Source: JAJRRH01 sp047638815 (lineage in GTDB: Bacteria > Bacteroidota > Bacteroidia > Flavobacteriales_D > JABDKJ01). From it: DNA of 64,000 nucleotides. The stretch lies in the NCBI GenBank assembly GCA_047638815.1, contig JBLIMR010000005.1, positions 8,910-72,909 on the forward strand, given 5' to 3'. The notes beneath the pieces were generated by a model. It was not told the DNA's origin and searched no databases. It was given only the letters and a program-made list of their open reading frames with translations. Below, piece by piece: positions 1-8,155 of this stretch; position 1 is the stretch's first letter; each line of letters begins with the position of its first letter. The position numbers were made by a program, and so were the translations under genes.

Positions 1-4
1 AAGG

Positions 5-982
5 TCATATTCTACTTTTCTTATTCACCATAAAAATAATGGCCCCTGCAATAGAAGGTAAAATCATATTTACAATCCACAGAATTAAAGATGACACTAA
101 AATACTTGCCTCTGAAGAAATAACTGGTCCTAAGATAATTAAAGCTGCAGTTTCTCTTAGTCCAATTCCGAAGAGTAAAGTAGGCATGACACTAAGTATA
201 AAAAAGACTAAGGCAATTGGTAAAAAAACTTCAACCAGTGATAAGTTGGAGTTGAAAATCTTAAGTAACAAAAAGTATTGAAGTAGAAAAATTATATATC
301 TCACAACGCTTAATGCGACAACAGATAGTTTTTGTTTTAATGAATATTGCCTCAAGATTTCAAAAGCCTTCGCGAGATCCTTTATTGGAATTTTCTTTTT
401 AAGCAATGAAATAAACAGAGAAGGAAAAAAATAAACAAAGGAAACGAGCAGTAATAGGATACCTGCAAATATTGAAATATAATTTAAGGGCAAATCAGTG
501 AGATAATGATGCCCCAAAATCAATGCCCAAAGCCCAAGCACCACAGTTACAAAAAGCTGCGCCAAGCCACCATATATTGAAGCAATTGCTCCTTCATACC
601 TTTTGTCCTTTGGAAAATGCCAAACCCTACCAACAAATGAGCCAATTCGGTATGGAATTATAATCGTAATAGCCAATCCCGTTAGTACAGATGAAACTGA
701 CCTCAATATTTTTATCGGTAAAATAGCTTTCAAGAGATATTGCCATTTAATAGCTTCGGTAAGCCAATTGGCAAATGACATAGCAAGTACCAAAAGCAAA
801 TATATCATACCAGTTCCATCAGTAAACCAGCTGGAGAACAACTCCTTTAACTCATTATAATTTTCAGGAGCACTAAATTTTTTATAAATATAAACAGCAC
901 AGATCGACAGAATAATCAGTCCTATCAACTTTTGCAAACTACTACTATATTTATTATTATTTCGCGTTAATACCTCACTCAT
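5..982 (-). CDS. Flippase-like membrane protein (LPG synthase TM-domain/UPF0104 family)
   Basis: Integral membrane protein with about eight hydrophobic segments, matching the lysylphosphatidylglycerol-synthase transmembrane family without the aminoacyl transferase domain. The NWLTEAIKW and IPYRIGSFVGR motifs in the first half are typical of this family. Such proteins are thought to move lipids or lipid-linked sugars across the inner membrane; the substrate here is unknown. An in-frame ATG at 1003 lies inside the promoter spacer (TTG at 1017-1019, TAGGTTTG at 998-991), so the ATG at 982 is preferred. That leaves a leader of only a few bases. It is divergent from ruvC. Confidence 0.8.
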   Translation of the reverse strand: MSEVLTRNNNKYSSSLQKLIGLIILSICAVYIYKKFSAPENYNELKELFSSWFTDGTGMIYLLLVLAMSFANWLTEAIKWQYLLKAILPIKILRSVSSVLTGLAITIIIPYRIGSFVGRVWHFPKDKRYEGAIASIYGGLAQLFVTVVLGLWALILGHHYLTDLPLNYISIFAGILLLLVSFVYFFPSLFISLLKKKIPIKDLAKAFEILRQYSLKQKLSVVALSVVRYIIFLLQYFLLLKIFNSNLSLVEVFLPIALVFFILSVMPTLLFGIGLRETAALIILGPVISSEASILVSSLILWIVNMILPSIAGAIIFMVNKKSRI

Positions 983-990
983 TCTTTGAT

Positions 991-1019
991 CAAACCTACA
1001 CAATTTTTAAACTGAACAA
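991..1019 (-). promoter_or_regulatory. Bacteroidota-type promoter of the flippase-like gene
   Basis: On the minus strand TTG is followed by an 18-nt spacer and a perfect TAGGTTTG -7 box. The box ends 8 nt before the ATG at 982, predicting a leader of about 4-5 nt. This also excludes the upstream ATG at 1003 as the start. Confidence 0.6.
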
Positions 1020-1088
1020 CAGTCTTTACCTTAGCATGTGATATCTCTAGGTCATGAACTACGAACAATTTACCTATTTTCGCATGTA

Positions 1089-1664
1089 ATGAGGAATACA
1101 GATTCATCAAAACCCGTTGAGCGTATTATTCTTGGTGTAGATCCAGGCACTGTTGCAATGGGGTATGGCATTGTAAAAGTAGAGGGTAAAAAACTTGAAA
1201 TGATGGGAATGGGCATCATTCAACTGTCCAAATACGACAATCATGCGATTCGACTGAAGCACATTTTTAATCGTATAGTTTCACTCATAGATGAATTCAA
1301 CCCAGATGAACTTTCAATTGAGGCACCTTTTTACGGTAAAAACGTACAAAGCATGCTGAAATTAGGAAGGGCACAAGGTGTTGCTATCGCTGCCTGTCTC
1401 AGCAGGGATATTCCTTATGTTGAGTATGCTCCAAAGAAGATTAAACAATCGATTACTGGAAACGGTAGTTCATCAAAGCAACAAGTAGCTGGAATGATTA
1501 CAAGTATTCTTAATCTCAAGGAAATCCCCAAAAGTTTAGATGCTACAGATGCTCTTGGTGCTGCAATATGTCACTACTATCAATCAAACTCTCCCATACA
1601 AGGTGGTAAAAAATATAGTGATTGGAAATCGTTTATTCAACAGAACCCTAACGTAAGCTCTTAG
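1089..1664 (+). CDS. ruvC: Crossover junction endodeoxyribonuclease RuvC
   Basis: Holliday-junction resolvase, 191 aa from the chosen ATG, the normal RuvC length. The acidic catalytic residues are visible: Asp18 in GVDPGT, Glu78 in SIEAPFYGK, and the pair in DATDALGAA near the C-terminus. It cuts four-way junctions in the cytoplasm together with RuvAB; ruvA and ruvB are not in this window. An ATG at 1038 would add 17 residues unlike the family and would start upstream of a near-consensus -7 box (TATTTTCG, 1075-1082), so the ATG at 1089 is preferred. It converges on the HIT gene with 2 bp between stops. Confidence 0.95.
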   Translation: MRNTDSSKPVERIILGVDPGTVAMGYGIVKVEGKKLEMMGMGIIQLSKYDNHAIRLKHIFNRIVSLIDEFNPDELSIEAPFYGKNVQSMLKLGRAQGVAIAACLSRDIPYVEYAPKKIKQSITGNGSSSKQQVAGMITSILNLKEIPKSLDATDALGAAICHYYQSNSPIQGGKKYSDWKSFIQQNPNVSS

Positions 1665-1666
1665 AT

Positions 1667-2056
1667 CTATACGTTTTTAATCTTTGCTGCTGTTCTCGTT
1701 AGCTGCTCTGTTGTGAATTTTTTCTTTGGATTGGAAAAATTCATATCCGACATTTGGTTCATCGGAACTAAATGCACATGAGCGTGTGGAACTTCCAGGC
1801 CAATGACAGTCACACCTATTCTTTCACATGGAATAACGCTTTCTATTTGTTTTGCCACTTTTTTGGCAAACAACATAAGGCCACTTAGGACTGCATCATC
1901 TAAATCAAATATGTAATCAACCTCCGTTTTAGGGATAACCAAAGTATGTCCCTCAACCAATGGGTTAATATCCAAGAAAGCAAAATAGTTATCGTTTTCC
2001 GCTACTATATGAGCAGGGATTTCGCCATTAATAATCTTAGTGAAAATACTTGCCAT
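1667..2056 (-). CDS. HIT family nucleotide-binding protein
   Basis: Small histidine-triad protein of 129 aa. The triad HAHVHLV is at residues 91-97, with His91, His93 and His95. The N-terminal FxKIINGEIPAHIVAE block is typical of the HINT/PKCI-like branch, which hydrolyses nucleoside phosphoramidates or AMP conjugates. The start codon overlaps the greA stop codon by one base (TAATG), so the two are translationally coupled in one operon. The greA-HIT pair is a common arrangement in Bacteroidota. Confidence 0.92.
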   Translation of the reverse strand: MASIFTKIINGEIPAHIVAENDNYFAFLDINPLVEGHTLVIPKTEVDYIFDLDDAVLSGLMLFAKKVAKQIESVIPCERIGVTVIGLEVPHAHVHLVPMNQMSDMNFSNPKKKFTTEQLTRTAAKIKNV

Positions 2057-2529
2057 TATCGAGCGATCTTCACTATTTCAAATTTTATGATGCCCCCTGG
2101 TGTTTCTACATCCGCAATATCACCCACTTCTTTCCCCAAAAGACCCTTACCCAATGGTGAATCAATGGAAATTTTCTTCACCTTTATATCTGCTTCGTTT
2201 TCAGCAACAAGTGTGTAGCTAAGCTGCGCTGCATTCTTAATGTTTTTTATAGTGACTGTAGATAATATGAAGACCTTAGAGTCATCCATCTGTGATTCAT
2301 CAATGATACGTGCATTGGCAATAGATTCTTTGAGCTTATTGATCTTCATCTCCAACATACCCTGGGCTTCCTTGGCGGCATCATATTCTGCATTCTCCGA
2401 CAGATCTCCTTTATCGCGTGCCTCAGCGATTTGATTAGATATACTTGGTCGCTCTACACTTTCCATTACGTGTAACTCGTTTTTCAATCTTTCTAATCCC
2501 TCTTCCGTATAATATGCAATCTTACTCAT
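2056..2529 (-). CDS. greA: Transcription elongation factor GreA
   Basis: 157 aa, full length. It has the N-terminal coiled-coil (about residues 1-75) with acidic tip residues in the DLSENAEYDAAKEAQ block, and a C-terminal FKBP-like domain ending in GGIIKFEIVKI. GreA enters the RNA polymerase secondary channel and stimulates cleavage of backtracked transcripts. It is the first gene of a two-gene operon with the HIT protein. A perfect -7 box lies about 60 bp upstream. Confidence 0.96.
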   Translation of the reverse strand: MSKIAYYTEEGLERLKNELHVMESVERPSISNQIAEARDKGDLSENAEYDAAKEAQGMLEMKINKLKESIANARIIDESQMDDSKVFILSTVTIKNIKNAAQLSYTLVAENEADIKVKKISIDSPLGKGLLGKEVGDIADVETPGGIIKFEIVKIAR

Positions 2530-2589
2530 AATCTCAGCATTGTGTATTCCTTAGTCAAAAAAAGAAAACTCATTAGAGCTTTCTCATGA

Positions 2590-2597
2590 CAAATATA
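2590..2597 (-). promoter_or_regulatory. Putative greA -7 box
   Basis: Minus-strand TATATTTG matches the Bacteroidota -7 consensus TAnnTTTG exactly and predicts a leader of about 55 nt before greA. No clear TTG is present at the -33 position, so the call rests on the -7 box and its location. Confidence 0.4.
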
Positions 2598-2635
2598 AAA
2601 ATAAAACACGTTTTTATATTGTAAACTTATTCAAA

Positions 2636-2672
2636 TAAAAAAAGGCTGAAACCCTCACAGGAATCAGCCTTT
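2636..2672 (-). terminator. Rho-independent terminator after the PorV-like gene
   Basis: A 9-bp perfect stem (AAAGGCTGA, 2641-2649, with TCAGCCTTT, 2664-2672) encloses a 14-nt loop. On the minus strand it is followed by a T run at 2643-2636. It ends the receptor/giant protein/PorV operon. Confidence 0.75.
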
Positions 2673-2691
2673 GAAATATTTTTAACAATAA

Positions 2692-3741
2692 TTAAATATC
2701 TATTCTGATACCAACTCTATGGTTTCCATCAAATGGATTGGTATCTTGATACGAGTAATCAAAACCTATAGTACCGCCTTCCGTTCCAATAGGCGCCTGT
2801 ATGGACAAACCAGCTCCTAATCCAGTAAGAACATTTGCAGATAATGCCCCATCTGTAATATCCTGCTCATACAAGTATCCACCTCTCAAGATGAAAAAGT
2901 CCTTCAACTTAAATTCAACTCCGAATCTATACTGATCGTTAGTAAAAGAGTTTGAAGTAAAGGATCCAGAAAGTGTTAAGGTATTATTTTCATCTAAAAG
3001 AAAATCATAACCAATACCCATTGATATTAAAGAAGGAAGTTCATACTCATCACTTCTTTGATCCAATGTAGTTAAGTAATCATTATTGTCTCCATCTTGA
3101 ATCAATGCCTGAACACTAAGACCATCTCCTGAATAATCCATAGTTGGTCCAACATTTTTAAGATTGATACCAATTTTTATTTGATCATTCTCACCAGAGA
3201 TATATTGTATTCCTGCATCAAACGCAACAGCGTTCGACTTTACATTGAATATTGACTCTGAAATTAACTTTACAGATATTCCACCATAAATACTGTTAGA
3301 AAATTCCTTCGCATAAGACAAAGTAATATTAGATGCATTTACATTAAAAAGTGATCCATCTCCTTCAGGAACCTCCGTTGTCGATTTTCTAAAATCACCG
3401 TAATCTACAAAAGAATATGTCAATCCAAATGTGGAAGACTCTCCTAGTCTCAATCCAAGACCTAAACCATACACACTAACATCAGAACCTCTCATGTATG
3501 TGGTATTTGTAATTGCTATCTCAGTTTTTCTAGTAAAAGCAAGACCAGCAACATTCATGAACGAACCTTCAATACCCTTAACAGTAGCAATATTTGAGCC
3601 CATCAACCCTGTACTTCTAACCCAAGGGTTAAAGAGTAATTGAGTTGCACCTGCCGCACCAGTTCTATCCTCGTTACCAGCCATCACATCCGCACTAGCA
3701 AATGTTGTTACTGCGATTAATAAAATTATAATTTTTTTCAT
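2692..3741 (-). CDS. PorV/PorQ family outer-membrane protein
   Basis: 349 aa with a signal peptide (about residues 1-21). The start of the mature part (GAAGATQLLFNPWVRSTGLMGSNIATVKG) and repeated amphipathic strands match the PorV/PorQ (UPF0164-like) FadL-type barrel family. PorV in the type IX secretion system shuttles cargo to the attachment complex, and PorQ has a related role. It is the third gene of the operon, 33 nt after the 1437-aa secreted protein, so it may serve that protein. Which paralogue it is cannot be settled from one sequence. A strong terminator follows. Confidence 0.82.
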   Translation of the reverse strand: MKKIIILLIAVTTFASADVMAGNEDRTGAAGATQLLFNPWVRSTGLMGSNIATVKGIEGSFMNVAGLAFTRKTEIAITNTTYMRGSDVSVYGLGLGLRLGESSTFGLTYSFVDYGDFRKSTTEVPEGDGSLFNVNASNITLSYAKEFSNSIYGGISVKLISESIFNVKSNAVAFDAGIQYISGENDQIKIGINLKNVGPTMDYSGDGLSVQALIQDGDNNDYLTTLDQRSDEYELPSLISMGIGYDFLLDENNTLTLSGSFTSNSFTNDQYRFGVEFKLKDFFILRGGYLYEQDITDGALSANVLTGLGAGLSIQAPIGTEGGTIGFDYSYQDTNPFDGNHRVGIRIDI

Positions 3742-3774
3742 ATCTGTTCTTTTAAATATAATAATGTTAATCGA

Positions 3775-6700
3775 TTAAAAGTTATCCAAATCAAGTTTTC
3801 TTGTCACCCCAAACCACTTTATCACAGTCGAACCTATACCAGGCGCTTCAATGTGAATGATATATGCACCACCAGCAATTGAAATGTTATTTTCATTATT
3901 AAGATCCCACTCAAGGAATGTTAGTGGGTTGTCTTTACCTAATGTTCTAACTAACGTACCAGCCGTGTTGAATATCTTTATTGTACATTCTTCAGGTAGG
4001 TTAATAAACTTAACTCGATTATCCAGTCTACTATTTTCATAGAAAGAGAAGGCATAATAAGGATTCGGTACAACATTAATTAGCTCCAAGGCATCTGAAG
4101 CAACTACCGCATTTTCTAATGAGGTGCTCTCAGAGTCAATTTTAAATCTATAATATGGGAACCAATCATTTAAGGATAGGTCAGCCATATCTGGTTCATT
4201 ATAAATATCAACATCATCATCATCATAGTTGAACATTCCATCTTCAAAGAGATATTGCTCATCTGATACTCCACCAATCGTTGGAAACCTTTCGTAAGGC
4301 TTGTTAACTCTTAACTTAATGGTTGCTTTTGATGGAATCAACCCTTGTTCTGGTGATAGAAAACTAAAATCGCTGTCCAACAATGGAAGCATAGTCCAAG
4401 CAATAGCAGTCATTAATGACTTTCTAGTTCCTGTTGGCTTGCCATATATGTACTTGAATATTCTATTAGCGCCATCATAAGTCCCTACTCTCTCGTTATT
4501 TTGTCTTCTTCGAGATTCATTTCTGAACACATATATATAATGCATACCTCCAAATCTTGCGTTTGCCGCATTGAATTCCGGATTAGATATGTTTTCATTC
4601 CAAATAGTGCTTGTAGGATTCCATATCATATCGTCACCATTTTGGTTTCCCAATAAACTGTTTTCACCAAATGCCATATTCAAACGCTCTCCTGTCTCAA
4701 CATCATAAGCATATCCAGGAAACCATCCATATCCAAAGCTATGTCCGTACAACGCTTCATCAGTTGTATCAGGTACTCCGAACAACAGATCCTTGTAATT
4801 TTCTATGACATCCGCACTAAATCCAGGATTTCCGCTACCGTCTTCCATGTATTCGTTTATCAGCAAATCAGAAACAACTTGCTCACCGCCAAATGTTATT
4901 TCATTTTCATTTCCACCTTGAAGTATGTTCTTTCCGTTCTTATCCACAGACAACGCTACTCTTGGATATCCCTTTGTACTATAACCACCCGAAGTATTCT
5001 CAATAAACGGTTGAACTTCTAAAACAGGTACACGAGTCCATAAAGATTTATCCGATGTGAATATGATGTCAATATTATTCAATTCACCAAATCTAACAGA
5101 TGCAGGTGCCAAGTTTGTTGTCAAATCAGCTGGTCCCGACCAGTGATGGCCTGCAAGAATCCATGGTGCAACAATTCCCCCCAAAACAGATTCATACTCT
5201 GATTGTGGGTCAAGCTCGCCATTGCCATTGTCATTATAGTAACAGTCGTCAAATGGAGTTGCAGTATCCAAAGTAACACCCGTTGGACAGTCTGCGGCAA
5301 TAGTACCAGCTCTAATCCAGTTTTGCTCGATACTTCTATCATCATCAGGGACACCAGTTAACCAATCCACAGCACTATTTTCGAAAGTCATAGTCGCACC
5401 AAGAAATTCTGGCTTATCCTCATCTTGTAATTCCGTTTGCTCTATTTGAATAGAGATTCCAAAATCCAACAATAAAAATTCTTCACTAACATTAATAGTG
5501 TTTGAAGATTCGGCAAGTGTATCTCCAAGGAGATTAGTAACGATCCACCTTGTGTCATTCGGATCTATCTCTGCTTCATCATCTGGGTCTTCTCCAGTAA
5601 ATCTAATTTCAAATTCCTCTTTTACAACATTCAATGGGTCAATAACTTTAACCGTTACCGGAGATCCACTCTTTTCATAATCCAATTCGTCAGCTATCCA
5701 AGGTGCACCATCCATAATCTCATTTACCGAAGCTTCTGTCAATTCTAGGAAATTTCCACCAGTTCCCTTTCCTTCCAATCTAGTAACAGCGATAAGTTCA
5801 CCATAATTCGCTGAAATAGCAGATCCATTTCCTTCTGACTGCGTTTTATGCGGTATCCCAGAAACAACAGGTATCGAAGTACTGTTATAACTAAGACGAC
5901 CTTCTAAATAAGGTGTGTCTTGTCCGGTACCATCCTGATTGTAAGGAGCGTATTCGTTGTAACCATAGGCTACAGTCATAAAGTAATATGTTTTATGATT
6001 TATTAGACCGCCTCCTGTAAACACATCTTGAGTAATTCTAAAGGAATGCGCTACACCTTCATCAGCACCATTTACCATTATCGTTGGCACTGGTAACTCA
6101 AGATCAGGTGTTGATACAACATTAACTAATGTACCAACTCCATTGGCTACATCCACTTGTCGTATACGTCTTGCTTTATCTGGATCACCTAAATCAGCAG
6201 AAGAAACTGAGCTACTTGCCAATTGGTAAACCTTATATCCTTCGAAAACGTAATTCTTATCTTCACCATCCGGGATACTTGGATCTTCCTCCATGTATGT
6301 TTCAGAATCAACAGTTTCACTTAAGTAAAGAATAATTTCCTGATCGAGTTCCTGAACAGTCACACCTGGTGCTCCAGGTCCATTCAGTATTCTAAAGCAG
6401 TTATCGAATAAAGCTTGTGCTTTATCATCTGCGACAAATAAAGCATTTCTCAATTCATCTACACCACCTTCTGCTTGTGTCCAAACAACTCCAACAGTAA
6501 TGTTGTTAAATTCTCCCGGTTCCAAAGTAAATGGACCAGCTGATTGCAAAAACCTTCTATCACCAGGGTTATTTGCATCAGTCTCTTCTGACCAAGCCGG
6601 TTGTGATTCTCCACCAGTACCATATCCTAATGGATCAGTATCGTTAGGCACAACATAATCAGTTCCAATTGTTCCGCCAATACCTGTACCACCATAAGTG

Positions 6701-8088
6701 AATGGAGCACCGTTCTGCCATAAACCAGTAAGGTAATTATAGAATTGTATCGCATTCTGTGGATCTGTTTGTGGGAAAGCTCTTAATCTATCATAGTAAA
6801 CGAACTTTGACATTCCAAAACGCTCATTATCTATAATTTGATCTGGATTTTCCAACAATGGATTAGCAAAACCAAGACCAAGGCCTGGGTAAGGAATTGC
6901 ATTTTCATTTTCCCAAAGCGATGGATCACTTGAAATTTCATTGTTAATTCCATCTGGATCTAGATATGGTCCCTCGAAGAAATCGATTCCAATTGCTGGA
7001 GCATTTGCACCATAACCGTTTTGTCCACCGCTAGTTTCGTCAAAATCATCTCCATTGTACATGTATCCAAGACCTCTTTGCACATCACAACCTACGTAGT
7101 CATCTTCAGAGAATCCAACATCAGAATCTGCATATTGGCCGAAAAAAGTATTCTCAAGCGTTTGAACTCCTCTATTAATCAACACATAGTTATAGAACGA
7201 CATGTTGTTAATTTCATCAGTTGTACTATATACGAATGATTGTGCTTGAATTTCCATACCTATTGGCTCACCGTCTCCAGTTTCCGTATGTATACCACCA
7301 TTATCATTGAATACCCACCATATCGTCTCATCACCAAATAATGGAATTGGGTCTTGAGGTCCTCTTGAACGACAATCAACTTCACCTGCCAAATCATATC
7401 CAGGATAATCCCCTTCACTTGGATCATAAACACCATTTTCACCTGAAGAACCAATTCTTTCACCGAATGGTGCTAACGTAAAATTAAAGTTAGGTGTAAA
7501 GTTATTACCAGGCCAATCATTGAAATAGTCTGGCATGCTATATCCCATTTCGAAAGGAGGCTCTGACAACACAGATTCATCGCAATCTCCTATAGCTACA
7601 CATTCCTGCCTTTCAAACCAAAGGTTATGCAATTGAACATCCACCAATCTCGATCTAAAGTGTCTGTCAAATTCCTGGCATAAAATATTCAATGCACTAG
7701 CAGTATTATCAATTGACAAAGGTCCTGTCCAAAAATCAGTACCCCCAGCACGATAAGTAATACCTGCAAGCTTCAACTGACCATCTGGTGTTCTACCACC
7801 CATCCATAGACCACCGGCAAACATCGAATGCAAACCACTTCCTTTTGGCACTTCATAAAGTGCATCAGTTTGGTCATACCAAAGCAATCCACCTGACTCC
7901 ATACCATAACGTACATTATTCAAGTCCATTACAATATAAGCTGTTGGTGGAAAACAATTTTCCGCTTTCTCAAGTAATTTTTGAGCAGCTGCATTTAATG
8001 GCTGAATTCCTGGCAGCTCTTTCTTCTTTGCTTCTAAGCCTAAGATGGAAAGACTTGCGATTAGTAATAAAACGATACTTTTTTTCAT
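3775..8088 (-). CDS. Large secreted protein with FlgD/T9SS-like C-terminal domain (function unknown)
   Basis: 1437 aa with a signal peptide (about residues 1-20). The body is rich in Asp, Asn, Gly and aromatic residues, with many short acidic loops (DDDDVDIYNEPD near the C-terminal third) suggesting calcium-binding surface loops. From about residue 1340 it has an Ig-like/FlgD-type domain: a PNPYY motif, then IKIFNTAGTLVRTL, a W, and GGAYIIHIEA. This resembles type IX sorting-domain folds but ends in LDLDNF rather than the usual basic tail. It sits between a TonB receptor and a PorV-like gene on one transcript. A surface or secreted role is inferred; no enzymatic motif was recognised. Confidence 0.7.
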   Translation of the reverse strand: MKKSIVLLLIASLSILGLEAKKKELPGIQPLNAAAQKLLEKAENCFPPTAYIVMDLNNVRYGMESGGLLWYDQTDALYEVPKGSGLHSMFAGGLWMGGRTPDGQLKLAGITYRAGGTDFWTGPLSIDNTASALNILCQEFDRHFRSRLVDVQLHNLWFERQECVAIGDCDESVLSEPPFEMGYSMPDYFNDWPGNNFTPNFNFTLAPFGERIGSSGENGVYDPSEGDYPGYDLAGEVDCRSRGPQDPIPLFGDETIWWVFNDNGGIHTETGDGEPIGMEIQAQSFVYSTTDEINNMSFYNYVLINRGVQTLENTFFGQYADSDVGFSEDDYVGCDVQRGLGYMYNGDDFDETSGGQNGYGANAPAIGIDFFEGPYLDPDGINNEISSDPSLWENENAIPYPGLGLGFANPLLENPDQIIDNERFGMSKFVYYDRLRAFPQTDPQNAIQFYNYLTGLWQNGAPFTYGGTGIGGTIGTDYVVPNDTDPLGYGTGGESQPAWSEETDANNPGDRRFLQSAGPFTLEPGEFNNITVGVVWTQAEGGVDELRNALFVADDKAQALFDNCFRILNGPGAPGVTVQELDQEIILYLSETVDSETYMEEDPSIPDGEDKNYVFEGYKVYQLASSSVSSADLGDPDKARRIRQVDVANGVGTLVNVVSTPDLELPVPTIMVNGADEGVAHSFRITQDVFTGGGLINHKTYYFMTVAYGYNEYAPYNQDGTGQDTPYLEGRLSYNSTSIPVVSGIPHKTQSEGNGSAISANYGELIAVTRLEGKGTGGNFLELTEASVNEIMDGAPWIADELDYEKSGSPVTVKVIDPLNVVKEEFEIRFTGEDPDDEAEIDPNDTRWIVTNLLGDTLAESSNTINVSEEFLLLDFGISIQIEQTELQDEDKPEFLGATMTFENSAVDWLTGVPDDDRSIEQNWIRAGTIAADCPTGVTLDTATPFDDCYYNDNGNGELDPQSEYESVLGGIVAPWILAGHHWSGPADLTTNLAPASVRFGELNNIDIIFTSDKSLWTRVPVLEVQPFIENTSGGYSTKGYPRVALSVDKNGKNILQGGNENEITFGGEQVVSDLLINEYMEDGSGNPGFSADVIENYKDLLFGVPDTTDEALYGHSFGYGWFPGYAYDVETGERLNMAFGENSLLGNQNGDDMIWNPTSTIWNENISNPEFNAANARFGGMHYIYVFRNESRRRQNNERVGTYDGANRIFKYIYGKPTGTRKSLMTAIAWTMLPLLDSDFSFLSPEQGLIPSKATIKLRVNKPYERFPTIGGVSDEQYLFEDGMFNYDDDDVDIYNEPDMADLSLNDWFPYYRFKIDSESTSLENAVVASDALELINVVPNPYYAFSFYENSRLDNRVKFINLPEECTIKIFNTAGTLVRTLGKDNPLTFLEWDLNNENNISIAGGAYIIHIEAPGIGSTVIKWFGVTRKLDLDNF

Positions 8089-8109
8089 AAAAGGAATGTA
8101 TTTTATTTT

Positions 8110-8126
8110 GGGAATTACATATTCCC
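8110..8126. other. Intercistronic hairpin between receptor and giant-protein genes
   Basis: Perfect 6-bp stem GGGAAT (8110-8115) and ATTCCC (8121-8126) with a 5-nt loop, inside the 67-nt gap. No T run follows on the minus strand, so it looks like an mRNA processing or stability element, or a weak attenuator, rather than a terminator. Confidence 0.4.
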
Positions 8127-8155
8127 GGGTAATTTTTAAGCTTTTAAATATTTTT

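Noticed and set aside
1038..1088. Upstream start for RuvC
   Set aside because: The extra 17 residues are not seen in RuvC proteins and would cover the likely promoter region.
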